Shown: one piece after another, positions 8,404 to 18,223 of the stretch
How the letters are laid out: each line of letters begins with the position of its first letter
Position numbering within the stretch: position 1 is the first letter of the stretch
Program-made: the position numbers and the translations under genes
Source: Neurospora crassa OR74A
Taxonomy: Eukaryota; Ascomycota; Sordariomycetes; Sordariales; Sordariaceae
Direction of reading: 5' to 3'
DNA: 64,000 nt
Assembly: GCF_000182925.2 (NCBI RefSeq)
Contig: NC_026501.1
Location: 9,217,917 to 9,281,916 of the forward strand
The notes under the pieces: model-generated
What the model saw: the letters and a program-made list of their open reading frames with translations, nothing else
Told to the model about the DNA's origin: nothing
Database searches by the model: none

Positions 8404-11273
8404 TCACAAATAAGAAGGCCTCACCACATCCCCCACCCTAACCTTCACCACACTTCCGTTTCCTCCCATGCTTCTCGTCCCCGTCCCCGTGCCCGTCCCC
8501 GTCCCCATCCCCATCCCCGTCCCCTCCTTTTCTATATCTTCAGCATGCCCATCCTCCTCATCCTCCGCCTGCAACCCCATATGCACACCAAAAAACACCT
8601 TCCCCTCAAACCTCCTCGTCTTACTTAGTGTCACAAAGGGCTCGCCTCCTGCGGTTTTCGATCCCGTGGTTTGGTCTATGCAGACCATGTGGCAGCGTCG
8701 GCAGGAGCCTAGCATTTGGAATTTTGTTGTTGTTTGAAAGCCTGAGGAAGACGGGGTAGAACAAGAAGACGAAGAAGAAGAAAAAGAAGAAGAGTTAAAA
8801 ATGGTAAGGGAAGACCAGGTATCTTCTTCGTAGGGGTTTAGTTTTTGTTTCGGTTTTTGTTTTGGTTTTGGTGTTGGTTTTGAAGTGGTGGAAGGGGAAG
8901 GCGAAGGGGTTAAAGGGTTGGAAGGTGAAGCGGAAGGGGTTGAAGGTGAAGGGGACAAAACAAGATTAGCTCTAAACACCGCTTCCGAAATCGGTTGCGA
9001 TACCGATGGGTTAAGTAAAGCGATGGACTGGTTCAAGGCATCGACGCTGGTACTCGTAATCGCCAAAATCGGACTTTCATTCGATAGCAGTATCCTTCGT
9101 GGTTTTGGACCCTGAGCCTCTTGAGTTGGAGTCGCTGACCTTTCGGTATCCGAATCCGGTGGCGACGGGGGCGTTTCTACTGCTTTAGGCGAAGGGAAAG
9201 CGCCCGGCATCATTGCTGGTTTTGTCAACCTTGTTGATACGGATACTGCAGGATGTGGTTGTTGATGCTGATGTCTCTGTAAATGCGCCTTGGCATGCCT
9301 CGTCATCCCCTTCCCCTGCCCACCCGGCGGGAACCTGGCCAGCACGCACGGTACCCCGAGGACAGTCGAGAAGAAGTCGTTGATTTGTGCTGAAGCGTAT
9401 GTTTGGGGTGTGATTTCCTCGCCGCAGACGCGGGAGGACATGCCTGATTTCTTGGGGGCGTACATCTTTGGGTTTTTGGACAGGGGGACCGATATCGAGG
9501 AGGGTAAACCTGGTGACGAAGAGATGTCGCCGGCAAAAGTAACTTGGAGCTCACCCTTAGTGAAATCCAGATTTGGTCGTAAAAGTGCCATGCGGGGGTA
9601 TCGTTTTTGGCTGAGTGCTTGGCCTGATCCGCGGTGGACTAGACACCATTCGCGGTCCCAGACTAAACCTTCGGGACGGACTTCCCAGTCGATGCCCGGG
9701 GGAACGTGGAAGCCGGCGCAGCTTTTGATGGGGTAGACGACTATACTTTTGATGAAGAGTTCTGGTGTGTTTCGTAGTGATGGATCGAGTTTCGTCTCTG
9801 GCGGAGGTAAGATCGGTGGTGTATCCTCGCAGTAGAATTCCTTCACAAACTGGACAAATCGATCCACGTCCGCTATCGTGCTCATGGCCCCTAGGCTCAC
9901 TCTGATGATTCCAGTTGGTTTTCCACCCATGGTATCATTATCCGTTCCGCATCGAAACCCGGAAGAAAAGTTCTGTTTCATCTCCCATGGCTCAAGTCCC
10001 AAAGCGCTAGCGATGCCTCCGGGATTACACACCCCTCCGGTCCTGATATGTATGCCCTTTAGCGTCGCCAATTTTTCCACTTCGGCGAGACTGATCCATA
10101 TCCCTTGTGCGTTTCGGATGTTGAACGCCACCAGTGGTCCGCTCTCTTCCGTCTCAGGATCAGGGGAGTAAATGGCACAAACCAGTTCATCATTCGCATG
10201 CCTCAGCCCCTTCAGCCCTTGATATAGCCGCCTAGCCAAAAATCCCGTATGGCCCGCCACCCTCTCCATCGACCCAAATAGCTTGGCATGAACATCCATA
10301 GCGACGTCCAACGCGATGATACTGTGTATTGGTAACGTCCCATCCTCCAATCTTTCATGGAGAAATCCATCTTTGGGGGCATGCCATTGCTCCTTCAGAC
10401 AAACAACCATATCCACCGTGCCACCGCCAAAATACCGTCTGGACAAAAACACATCCTGGACCTCCTTCCGGACTATCAAGGCGCCGAGATCGGGAAACCC
10501 AAAGATTTTGTAAAAAGAGAGGACGACAAAATCGGGTGCTGTTTCGGCGTTGGACAAGTCCAAGGGGGAAGATGAAACGAGAGCGGCGGCGTCTAGGAGG
10601 GTGTAGGTCTTTCGTTTGTTGGTTGGCGATAAACTCTGCCGACAGATCTGGGAAGACCAAGAAAGGGGAAAGCGACGGCCGTCCATGTTGGATTGGGCTG
10701 GGTAGGCGAAGAGTATCGGTCGTTCTTCGTCTTCGTTGTCGTCAAAGGGACAGCTCCCAGATAACCAGTCTTCCACCTGCCGAGTGTCCAGACAAACACT
10801 ACTTCTAGCCTCTTCCCGAACTCCTACCAAGCTGGTATGGCTGGATTGATGGTAGACATAGTCAAAGCCCGTGGGCAGACATCTCATGGCTTCGACAACC
10901 AGCTTGATCCCGGCTGTGGCGTTGGCGACAAAGACGAGGTCAAAGTCGGCTGGGTCGGCGTTGAAGAACTGCAGGGCTCGGAGACGGATGTCTTGGATGC
11001 GCTGGGTTGACAGTTGGGAGGAAGCTGAGGCGGAGTGGGGGTTGCCAAAGAGGTTGGTGGTCATCTCTTGGGCGAAACGGTCCATGAGGGACTTGGGATA
11101 GGGGGTGGTGCCGGCATGGTCGAGGTAGATGGAGTCTGTTTGTTTTGTGTTAGTGGTCTGGTCAAGTTGTTGAAAACGAACTTCAACTTGCCCTTCAGCA
11201 TAGGATACTCTTCTTCTCTTATCTTTTCCACGTCGGCATCGTAGCCATTGTGCTGTATGTTTAACGAACCCAT
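8404..11273 (-). CDS. Molybdenum cofactor sulfurase (aminotransferase V + MOSC), HxB/MOCOS type
   Basis: Exon 1 (11273-11192) and exon 2 (11135-8404) encode 937 residues. The enzyme takes sulfur from cysteine with PLP and adds the terminal sulfido ligand to Moco, activating xanthine dehydrogenase and aldehyde oxidase. The N-terminal NifS-like domain has YLDHAGTTPYP, GNPHSAS, the PLP lysine in SFYKIFGFP (K237) and the sulfur-carrying cysteine in RTGGVCNPG (C397). From about residue 487 the MOSC part begins with SIVVYPIKSC, then GLVWDREW, FRANLV, and ends with SCRRC and a VRVGDVVRP tail. Low-complexity Ser/Pro/Lys insertions and a Gly-Met/Gly-Thr repeat near the end lengthen it. Only a GC-AG intron (donor GGCAAGT, CTAAC branch, 56 nt) brings KDSIYLDHAG into frame. 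The gene is divergent from CDC6. Confidence 0.93.
8476..8525. repeat. Hexamer minisatellite inside the cofactor sulfurase coding region
   Basis: Imperfect CCCCGT/CCCCAT units on the plus strand. On the coding (minus) strand they encode alternating Gly-Met then Gly-Thr dipeptides close to the C terminus, between the acidic segment and the final VRVGDVV strand. The G-rich strand is the mRNA strand. Confidence 0.85.
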
Positions 11274-12041
11274 CTTGGAGAACAATCAAGTATCACCAAG
11301 TCCATTAAATGACAACCGGTCAACCGAGTTTGATATTTCTGTGAGATCTCTGGGCTATCGACATGGACATCTGAACAGACACTGAGGTGGATGACTTGTC
11401 ATTGCCACTTGTGGTCATGATACTTGTCGATAAACACAAGCAAAGGCACCTACGGTAGTGGCGTCGGGTATTGGAGGTTTAGTTTTCTTATACGTACCGA
11501 TTCGGGAGGTCCAACGGGACGGAGATCGCCACTTTCCAGCACAGCAAAGTGAAACACAGGCGGCGGTCTCCCTGCTTCAGTGGAGGGCTCCCCTGGAATG
11601 CCCCTGTGGACACTGTGAGAATAGTGCGGGGAAGTGGATACGGATCTGGAAGAGGCCCCGCTTTGACACAAGGCACGCGCCACGAAACGAACCCTCCCTA
11701 GCCACAGTCTGTGTGGCTCATGCGCAACGGGGCTTAATTGAAACGCGCAGTGCAGCGGGGAAGCCGCGTCGAGCACCGAGCTGCAGCCCCACAAATTCGC
11801 GGTCGCGTCTCCGCAATGTGGAAGTGGAATGTGCCAGGGGTGGCAGCGCGCGAACTGGAATTCTACTTTGGTGCAGTGCGACTGGGACTGAGTGCGCAAG
11901 GTTCCTCTTTCCACCTTACAACCACACAACCACGCAAGTCCATCACCACCATCAACATCCGCGCATCGTTCTTTCCACGCGATTGCCGCTTGTCATTGTG
12001 ATTGTGCATTGCGACTGGTGTTTTAGACTTGACAAAAAATC
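11274..12041. other. Divergent promoter region of the cofactor sulfurase and CDC6 genes
   Basis: A 768-bp stretch between opposing start codons. Open frames at 11458-12120 (+) and 11450-11929 (-) overlap one another and show nothing recognisable. ACGCG cores are present (see separate entry). Otherwise no site is identified. Confidence 0.55.
11743..11981. promoter_or_regulatory. Two ACGCG cores upstream of CDC6 (possible MBF-type sites)
   Basis: ACGCG occurs at 11743-11747 and 11977-11981, about 300 and 60 bp before the CDC6 start. The MBF complex of yeasts reads ACGCGT and drives cdc18/CDC6 at G1/S. Only the five-base core is present here, and such a core is expected often by chance, so this is a weak call. 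Confidence 0.2.
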
Positions 12042-14180
12042 ATGGCCTCACCTAGCGCACCCACGACTCTGGGAAAGAGGAGAAGGAGCACCAGACTCAC
12101 AGGTGAGCAGCTGCAACTGACAACGACATTCAAGAGTTGCCATCGACATACTGACAGACCACAAGACGAGGAAATCACACTAGGCCCTCTTGCCGTAAAG
12201 CGAACAAGACGCTCTCTCCGAATCCACCCAGAGATCCACCATGAGCCCGACCACATCCAAGCAGAGAAGGAGAAGGCCGCCTCACCACCCAAGCCAACTG
12301 CCGACGAGGACGTTGAGAACCACAAGGAAAACCGCAAGCCCACAGGAGACGAGGACGAGGACAGAAAGGAGGCCGAAACACCAGCCAAGTCACTTCTCAG
12401 AAGGCGCAAATCAGTCATCGCCAGCCCGCCAAAGACAGCTCCCGTCACACCTTCCACACCACGACACTACGATGTCTTTGCAAGAGTACCAGTCACCACT
12501 CCGCGCCATCGCGTCATGTCCGTTGGCAAGCTCTCCAGGCGCATGACACCAAGCACGCCCATGACACCCGCCGCTTCTCAGACAGTCTACCATCAAGCTC
12601 GCCAACTCTTTTCTCGAAGCGCCGATCCTGGAGAGCTCATTGGACGCGACGACGAGCGCGAGAAGCTCAACACTTTCCTGGATTGCTGCACCACTGCCCA
12701 TCCCAGCGGCTGCCTCTACGTCAGCGGACCTCCTGGAACCGGAAAGAGCGCCATCGTCAACAAGGTCACCGACAAGTTCGCATCCGAGACATCAACAGTG
12801 CGCAAGGCTTACATCAACTGCATGAGCATCAAGTCGTCCAAGGATCTCTACGTCACCCTTCTCGACCAGCTAGTCAGCAAAGATGAAGACAAGGAGGAAC
12901 TCTCAACCGAAAGCGACGTGGTGGCAGCTCTCCAAAAGCTCATCCTGCCCAGGAAAAAGACCCAGGACGTCTTCCTCGTGGTGTTGGACGAAATCGACCA
13001 CATCCTCACCCTCGACCCTGAAAGTCTCTACAGCCTCTTCGAATGGTCACTCGAAAAGAAGAACTCGCGCCTCGCCCTGATCGGCATTGCCAACGCGCTC
13101 GACCTCACCGACCGTTTCCTGCCGCGCCTCAAGTCGCGCAACCTCAAGCCTGAGCTTCTGCCCATCCTTCCATACACGGCGCCTCAGGTCAAGAACATCA
13201 TCATCACACGTCTCAAGAGCCTGCTTCCTGGTGGAACACCCAAGGACCCCAACTACATACCCTTCTTCCACCCAGCCGCCATCGAGCTCTGCTCGCGCAA
13301 AGTCTCCAGCCAAACCGGCGACCTGCGCCGCGCCTTCGAGATCTGCCGCCGCGCCATCGACCTGGTCGAGTCGGAGACCCGTCTGAAGCACGAAAACGAA
13401 GTCAAGGAGCAGATGCTACAAATGTCTCCCTCCAAGAAGCGCGTCCTAGGCGAAAACACCAACCTCTCCTCGGCTCCTGCGCCTTCCTCTCTCTTCCGGA
13501 GCATCTCCACTGGACCCAGCGCCAGCGTCTCGGCCTCTTTACTCAAATCTCTGCAAGCCTTGACGCCCGCCACCGCTCCGCGCGTCAGCATCGCCGACCT
13601 CAGCAAAGTCACAGCCGCAGCATTCAGCAACGGCACCACTCAGCGTCTCAAGACGCTCAACCTCCAGCAGAAAGCCGCTCTGTGCGCTCTGGTCGCCATC
13701 GAGAAACGTAACCGCGCCGCGCAGTCGGAGGCTCTTAACTCTGCTTCAGCCAGTTTTGCATCCACTACCGGCACTCCGTCGAGGAAACAAGAGGCGCCAA
13801 TTGCCCCGACAGTCAAGACTCTCTTTGAAGCTTACACCAAGCTCTGCAAACAGGACTCGCTGCTTCATCCGCTTTCGTCATCTGAGTTTCGCGAGGTGGT
13901 GTCTTCCTTGGAAACTCTCAGTTTGATCACGCCAGTGGACGGCAAGACGGGATCGTTTACTGCCTTGGGGTATAGCTCGCCTGGAGTGGGGACACCGAAG
14001 CGGGGAGGCAAGAAGAAGAAGGATGTGTTTGGGATGGGAGGCGCGTTGGTGGCGGGAGATGAGAAGAGGGTGGCTAGCTGTGTGGGGGAGAGGGAGGTCG
14101 AGCAGACTTTGCTGAAGGATGATGGGGCGGGAGTGGGGATTTTGAGGGGGATCTTGAGTGGAGAGGCGTTGGATGATTGA
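12042..14180 (+). CDS. cdc6: Replication licensing ATPase CDC6/Cdc18
   Basis: A frame of 712 codons opens at the ATG at 12042. CDC6 is the AAA+ protein that with ORC and Cdt1 loads the MCM helicase at origins. Seen in the translation: a basic N terminus (GKRRRSTR), several CDK-type SP/TP sites (TPSTPR, RMTPSTPMTP), ELIGRDDER before the AAA+ domain, Walker A GPPGTGKS at residues 229-236, Walker B VVLDEID at 313-319, sensor 1 IANALDLTDRFLPRLKSR, sensor 2 region GDLRRAFEICRRA, and a C-terminal winged-helix part (LNLQQKAALCALVAIEK onward). A 63-nt segment 12103-12165 looks like an intron (GTGAGC donor, ACTGAC branch, CAAG acceptor) and is in frame with no stop; if spliced the protein has 691 residues with RLTDEEITLGPL at the junction. 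It shares its promoter region with the divergent sulfurase gene. Confidence 0.9.
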   Translation: MASPSAPTTLGKRRRSTRLTGEQLQLTTTFKSCHRHTDRPQDEEITLGPLAVKRTRRSLRIHPEIHHEPDHIQAEKEKAASPPKPTADEDVENHKENRKPTGDEDEDRKEAETPAKSLLRRRKSVIASPPKTAPVTPSTPRHYDVFARVPVTTPRHRVMSVGKLSRRMTPSTPMTPAASQTVYHQARQLFSRSADPGELIGRDDEREKLNTFLDCCTTAHPSGCLYVSGPPGTGKSAIVNKVTDKFASETSTVRKAYINCMSIKSSKDLYVTLLDQLVSKDEDKEELSTESDVVAALQKLILPRKKTQDVFLVVLDEIDHILTLDPESLYSLFEWSLEKKNSRLALIGIANALDLTDRFLPRLKSRNLKPELLPILPYTAPQVKNIIITRLKSLLPGGTPKDPNYIPFFHPAAIELCSRKVSSQTGDLRRAFEICRRAIDLVESETRLKHENEVKEQMLQMSPSKKRVLGENTNLSSAPAPSSLFRSISTGPSASVSASLLKSLQALTPATAPRVSIADLSKVTAAAFSNGTTQRLKTLNLQQKAALCALVAIEKRNRAAQSEALNSASASFASTTGTPSRKQEAPIAPTVKTLFEAYTKLCKQDSLLHPLSSSEFREVVSSLETLSLITPVDGKTGSFTALGYSSPGVGTPKRGGKKKKDVFGMGGALVAGDEKRVASCVGEREVEQTLLKDDGAGVGILRGILSGEALDD

Positions 14181-14578
14181 TTGATTGTGTTTGGGATAGT
14201 ATTGCAAAGTTGCTGATGATTTGGACGAGTCGGGTTTCATGAGTAGGTTGTTTTGCGTTGTTGGAGAAGGAAGCATTGTTGAGAAGTACGGACGGAGCAT
14301 GGCATGGCGTGTTTGAGAGAGCATTCAAAAGTATATCATAGGGAAGGTGTTTGGATTCGTTGTAACCCAGGACAAGGGTTGGTGTTTGGCGTTTGGGTAT
14401 TTGTTTGGTTTTGCGTACTTGTTTGCATTGAAGACAAAAATGGGGAGCAGGGGCACAAAAGTCCTCATCATCGGCATTAGTACCTATCCATTACATAGAC
14501 CTGCCGTCGTACGTACATAGACAGACACACATTGATACACACCAAAAAATGAAGACACTTTACAAAAACCACTTTTTG

Positions 14579-14641
14579 ACATCCATCCATCCATCCATCC
14601 ATCCATCCATCCATCCATCCATCCATCCATCCATCCATCCG
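14579..14641. repeat. (ATCC)n microsatellite, about 15 units
   Basis: Near-perfect ATCC tetranucleotide run of about 60 bp located some 400 bp past the CDC6 stop. Confidence 0.95.
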
Positions 14642-14982
14642 TCCCTTCCGGTCTTATTAGATAGGTAAAGGTAGATGTGAACAGCTCAGGAACCAAAACA
14701 ATAGTATGTATGGTATGCATTTGAGATGCGGGGTTTACAACCGGCCATCAACTAACTTATATACTTACCTCTTGAATTCCCCGACGGTGTGGCCGGCGGC
14801 GTTGTAAACGGCCTTCCTTTCCTGCCTTTCCCGACCCCTTAGGTTCTGTATGTTTCGTTCCCTCCCTTCCGTTTCCATTCTGTGCGCTTCCGATCCGATC
14901 CGAACAGTGGTTGTACAAGCGCATACGTAACTACCTACCTATCTTGGGCACCTTTCAGTTTGAAGAACAGTACTGTTATGGT

Positions 14983-15037
14983 TTAGTTTAGTTCAGTTTA
15001 GTTCAGTTCAGTTCAGTTCAGTTCAGTTCAGTTCAGT
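14983..15037. repeat. (AGTTC)n pentanucleotide repeat
   Basis: Starts as AGTTT units and becomes perfect AGTTC units, about eleven copies in total, which suggests growth of the array from its right side. Confidence 0.9.
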
Positions 15038-16277
15038 GCAGTTTCAGCTTGAGATTAATAAATAGAAGGATGGATTGATTGGTTGATTGGTTGGTTGATT
15101 AATCTTTTAATTATATAGTGTACTGTAGTGTAGTGTAGTATGTATTTAATAAGAGTGAGTAAATTATTGTGTGAAGTGTTGTGGTGATCAACATAGTTCA
15201 CTGATTCAGCTTTTCAGTTATTTTTAGTTTTCAGATTTTCTTGTTGGTTTCTTCTGTGTTGCTTGGTCTGGAACTAAAAGGTGGCGGTCGATACATTGGT
15301 AGGTAGGTAGGTAGGTACCTTTGCTAAGGCAGGTAGGTGAGGCACTATACTATACTACCTATCTATCTATGTATGATGATAATGTTGAACGATTGAATAA
15401 AAAGTAAAGCAAACCGACGATGTTGAGAGGGAAAGAACAAGAAGGTAAAGAAGAAGCGAGATTGGCTACCTAGGTACCTGTACCTTTACCTAGAACTAGA
15501 CCTAGACCTAGACCAAGTAAGCGAGTAGAACTAGACTACAAGACACAACTACCTAGTAAGTAGATAGATGAAGCAGACAAGAAAAAGCCGCCTGCGCCTT
15601 ACCTCCCTTTCTTCTTCTGTGTAAGCCAGATATTTCGTAAAACAAAGACGCGAAAGATCAAAATGATAAAAAAAAGTTACGAAGTTATGTATGTACAAAA
15701 ACGTCCCCTATTTGGCGTTATGTTGAAAGTGAGTCTAGCACACAATACAATGAGGCAAGCCAAAGGAAAAGAAGAATAACAAAAAAATGATATCCATCAG
15801 CTACCTGCTCGATTCCATTCCATCCCATCCCAGTCCAATCCTTTTCGCATACTCCAAGTCCTAAAAAACCCATGGGGAGAATCATGCCTTTCGTATCTCC
15901 TGTCCTGTTCAACATATTCTTCTGATAAAGATATTATCTGAGGAAAGACACCGCTTCGTGGTTGATCATCTCACGAAACATCATTAATGTTCGTGCTCGT
16001 TCATCTTCGTGCTCCCTACTTCATCCTGTCCTGTCCCCTTCCTTCCCTCCCTCCTTCTCACAGTACCTCCCAAACTCTTCGTATCTGGTCGTGATTCGTC
16101 GAGGTTGGGCCGGACGGCAGCGGACGGCAGCGGATGGCAGCGTTGACAACGTGACTGGCAGTGTGAGTCGAGCATCCAACATTCCCATCAACGTTGGATC
16201 GTTTATACACACCCTGCCCTGCTCGGTGTCCTCTTTTCAAAATGGCCATCTCATTTCTGGTATCCAAAACCCCCGCC

Positions 16278-18223
16278 TTAATAATCATCATCATCCTCAT
16301 TATTCTTACTATTCGCCCCCTCCTTTCTGATGGGTATCTTGATGCCCTGCGTCGCAAAACACTTGCTGAGTGCCGTGCTGTCGCACACTCCCGGGAACTT
16401 CTTGGCGCTAAAGACCTGGAACGGCTCGCTGAAGACGGAAGCGAGGATCGGAGCCTTGGATTGGTTGATGCCCGTGCCGGAGCCGGATGACCCTGAAGGA
16501 AGGGGGGTGGGGAGGCCAACGTTTACGAAGGAGAATTGGAGCCTATTTGAGGTTGTGTCAGTTCTGATCCGGCTGGAGAGGGGATGTGGTAAGACGGAAA
16601 AGAATATTTGGGGGGGACGAAGGGGTGAGAAGCAAGCACAGAAATACACACCTAAAAACACCCTCAGTCCTCACACTCAAGTCCTGCATCACGAACCAAA
16701 TCCCAATTTTATCGTTTGTATCTGTCAGCCTGAAGGCGCTGCACACCAGGCTTCCAATCAGGTTCCTCGTGAACATGCCCTGAGGCTGCTGTCCGCCCTG
16801 ACCACTAGTACTGCTGACCGACATCCTGTGCTGTAGAGGTCCGCCTACACCACCGTGCATGCCGCCATACTGAGTTGGGTGGTCGTAAGGACCTCGCGGG
16901 GCGCCGTAAGGCCCGGGCTGGGGTGGAAGTGGTTGGTTGTATTGATAGTGTGAGGGGGCGGGGGCGCCATAGGGGTTGCCGTTTACAAAGCCAGCTGGTG
17001 TCATTGTTAGCACTTGCTGTAAAATGTCGCGGAATCAGGGGCCGCACGCATACCGTGGTAAGGACTTGTCTGCATATCATACGGATTCATGCCCGGGTTC
17101 CCTTGGTATGACATCCCCTGGTGATGCCCATAGCCCACATCTCGATTCGACGGCAGAATATGCGAATAAGCGGGCGTTGTTTGCTCGAGGGAGGCATACG
17201 AAGCTGGAGTGGTAGACGAGATGGAGGGCGTTGAGGTCGTGTGTCGGACGAGGTTTACTTCCTTTAGGGCGTCTTCTGTGTATAGGCTGACGTTGCAGAT
17301 GAACATTGAGTATTCGATTTCACTGTAACATCCATGTCAGTCATTATCAGCTGTAGTGGTTCAGAGACAAAAGTTACTAACTTGCAATCAATCTCTTTCC
17401 CGGTTTTCGCGTCTCTAATAATCAGCTTAACACAAGGAGGGGGTGTGATGGGTCTTCGATCCTGTTATTCCATGTCAGCTGTAAGCCACCGATCAATCTG
17501 TTTGTTCTAGAGCGAAACACAACGCAACAGGCTACACTGGTTGGAGGGACCGAATGTGTGAGTGCCCATGTGCAATGTGCCAGCAGCCAGCAACAGCCAG
17601 ACATAAGCAAGCCATCCATACCTTATCACCAAAACCACACATTCGTGCACGTTGTGGTTGTTGCACAACTTCGAGCCTACGGCATGGGATGAGACCGGGT
17701 TAGCCCTGCTGTCTTTTATGTCTCTTGTCTTTTGGCTCCCTCTCCTCTGTCGCTGACACCGCCGATCGCAAACGGAAAGATCGCCGGAACCAAGGGTTGG
17801 CTGTATGTAGGTCAAAACTCACGAATACATCCTCCCCTGACTGTCGGTCCCCGAGTATGGCTTCAAGTTTTGCTCCTGCTGCATCCTTTCCTCGGCCGTC
17901 AAGGGCGCTCGTTCGTGTAGCTGCTGGTGGGATGGCGGGGTTGATTGTAATTGGCCGGCGTGGCCGCTTCCATCGCCGTGACTAGAACCACCGGGGCCGG
18001 GGGGAGCATGAGGAGGAACCGACGACGCAGAGCCGGACATGGTGGGATCTTGGTATGGGTTTGTATGGTGCGGCGGTGGCGCGCTGGGAGGGCCCATGGA
18101 GGGGAGCTGGTGTTGCTGCTGCAATTGGTGATGACGCGGGGGATATGGAGTCGCGTGAGGATCGTGGTGATAGCCGTGGTCGGGCGGCAGCTGGTGCGGT
18201 AGGTTTGAAGTGTACGGTTGCAT
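16278..18223 (-). CDS. velB: Velvet-domain developmental regulator VelB
   Basis: Six exons on the minus strand: 18223-17823, 17676-17622, 17461-17382, 17322-17054, 16994-16652 and 16542-16278, total 1413 nt, 470 residues. Every junction closes in frame and uses GT-AG. VelB binds VeA and LaeA in the velvet complex, and VosA, to control light-dependent sexual development, conidiation and secondary metabolism, mostly in the nucleus. The N terminus is Gln/His/Pro-rich. The velvet domain starts at YSLEVVQQPQRARMCGFGDKD, continues through RRPITPPPCVKL and SMFICNVSLY, is broken by a Gly/Pro/Tyr-rich insertion of roughly 130 residues, and resumes with GMFTRNLIGS, RLTDTNDKIGIWFVMQDLSVRTEG, FVNVG and FPGVCDSTALSKCFATQGIKIPIRK. 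Split velvet domains are normal for VelB. The 5' side faces a 10.6-kb gene-free stretch. Confidence 0.95.

Larger units (their letters stand above)
14181..16277. other. Convergent intergenic region between CDC6 and velB
   Basis: About 2.1 kb between two stop codons, with long microsatellites, AT-rich stretches, (GTAG)n at 15299-15318 and several TAGGTACC-type elements (15330-15350, 15465-15500). Short open frames (15718-15915, 15962-16330) overlap the velB 3' end or are unsupported. Confidence 0.6.
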
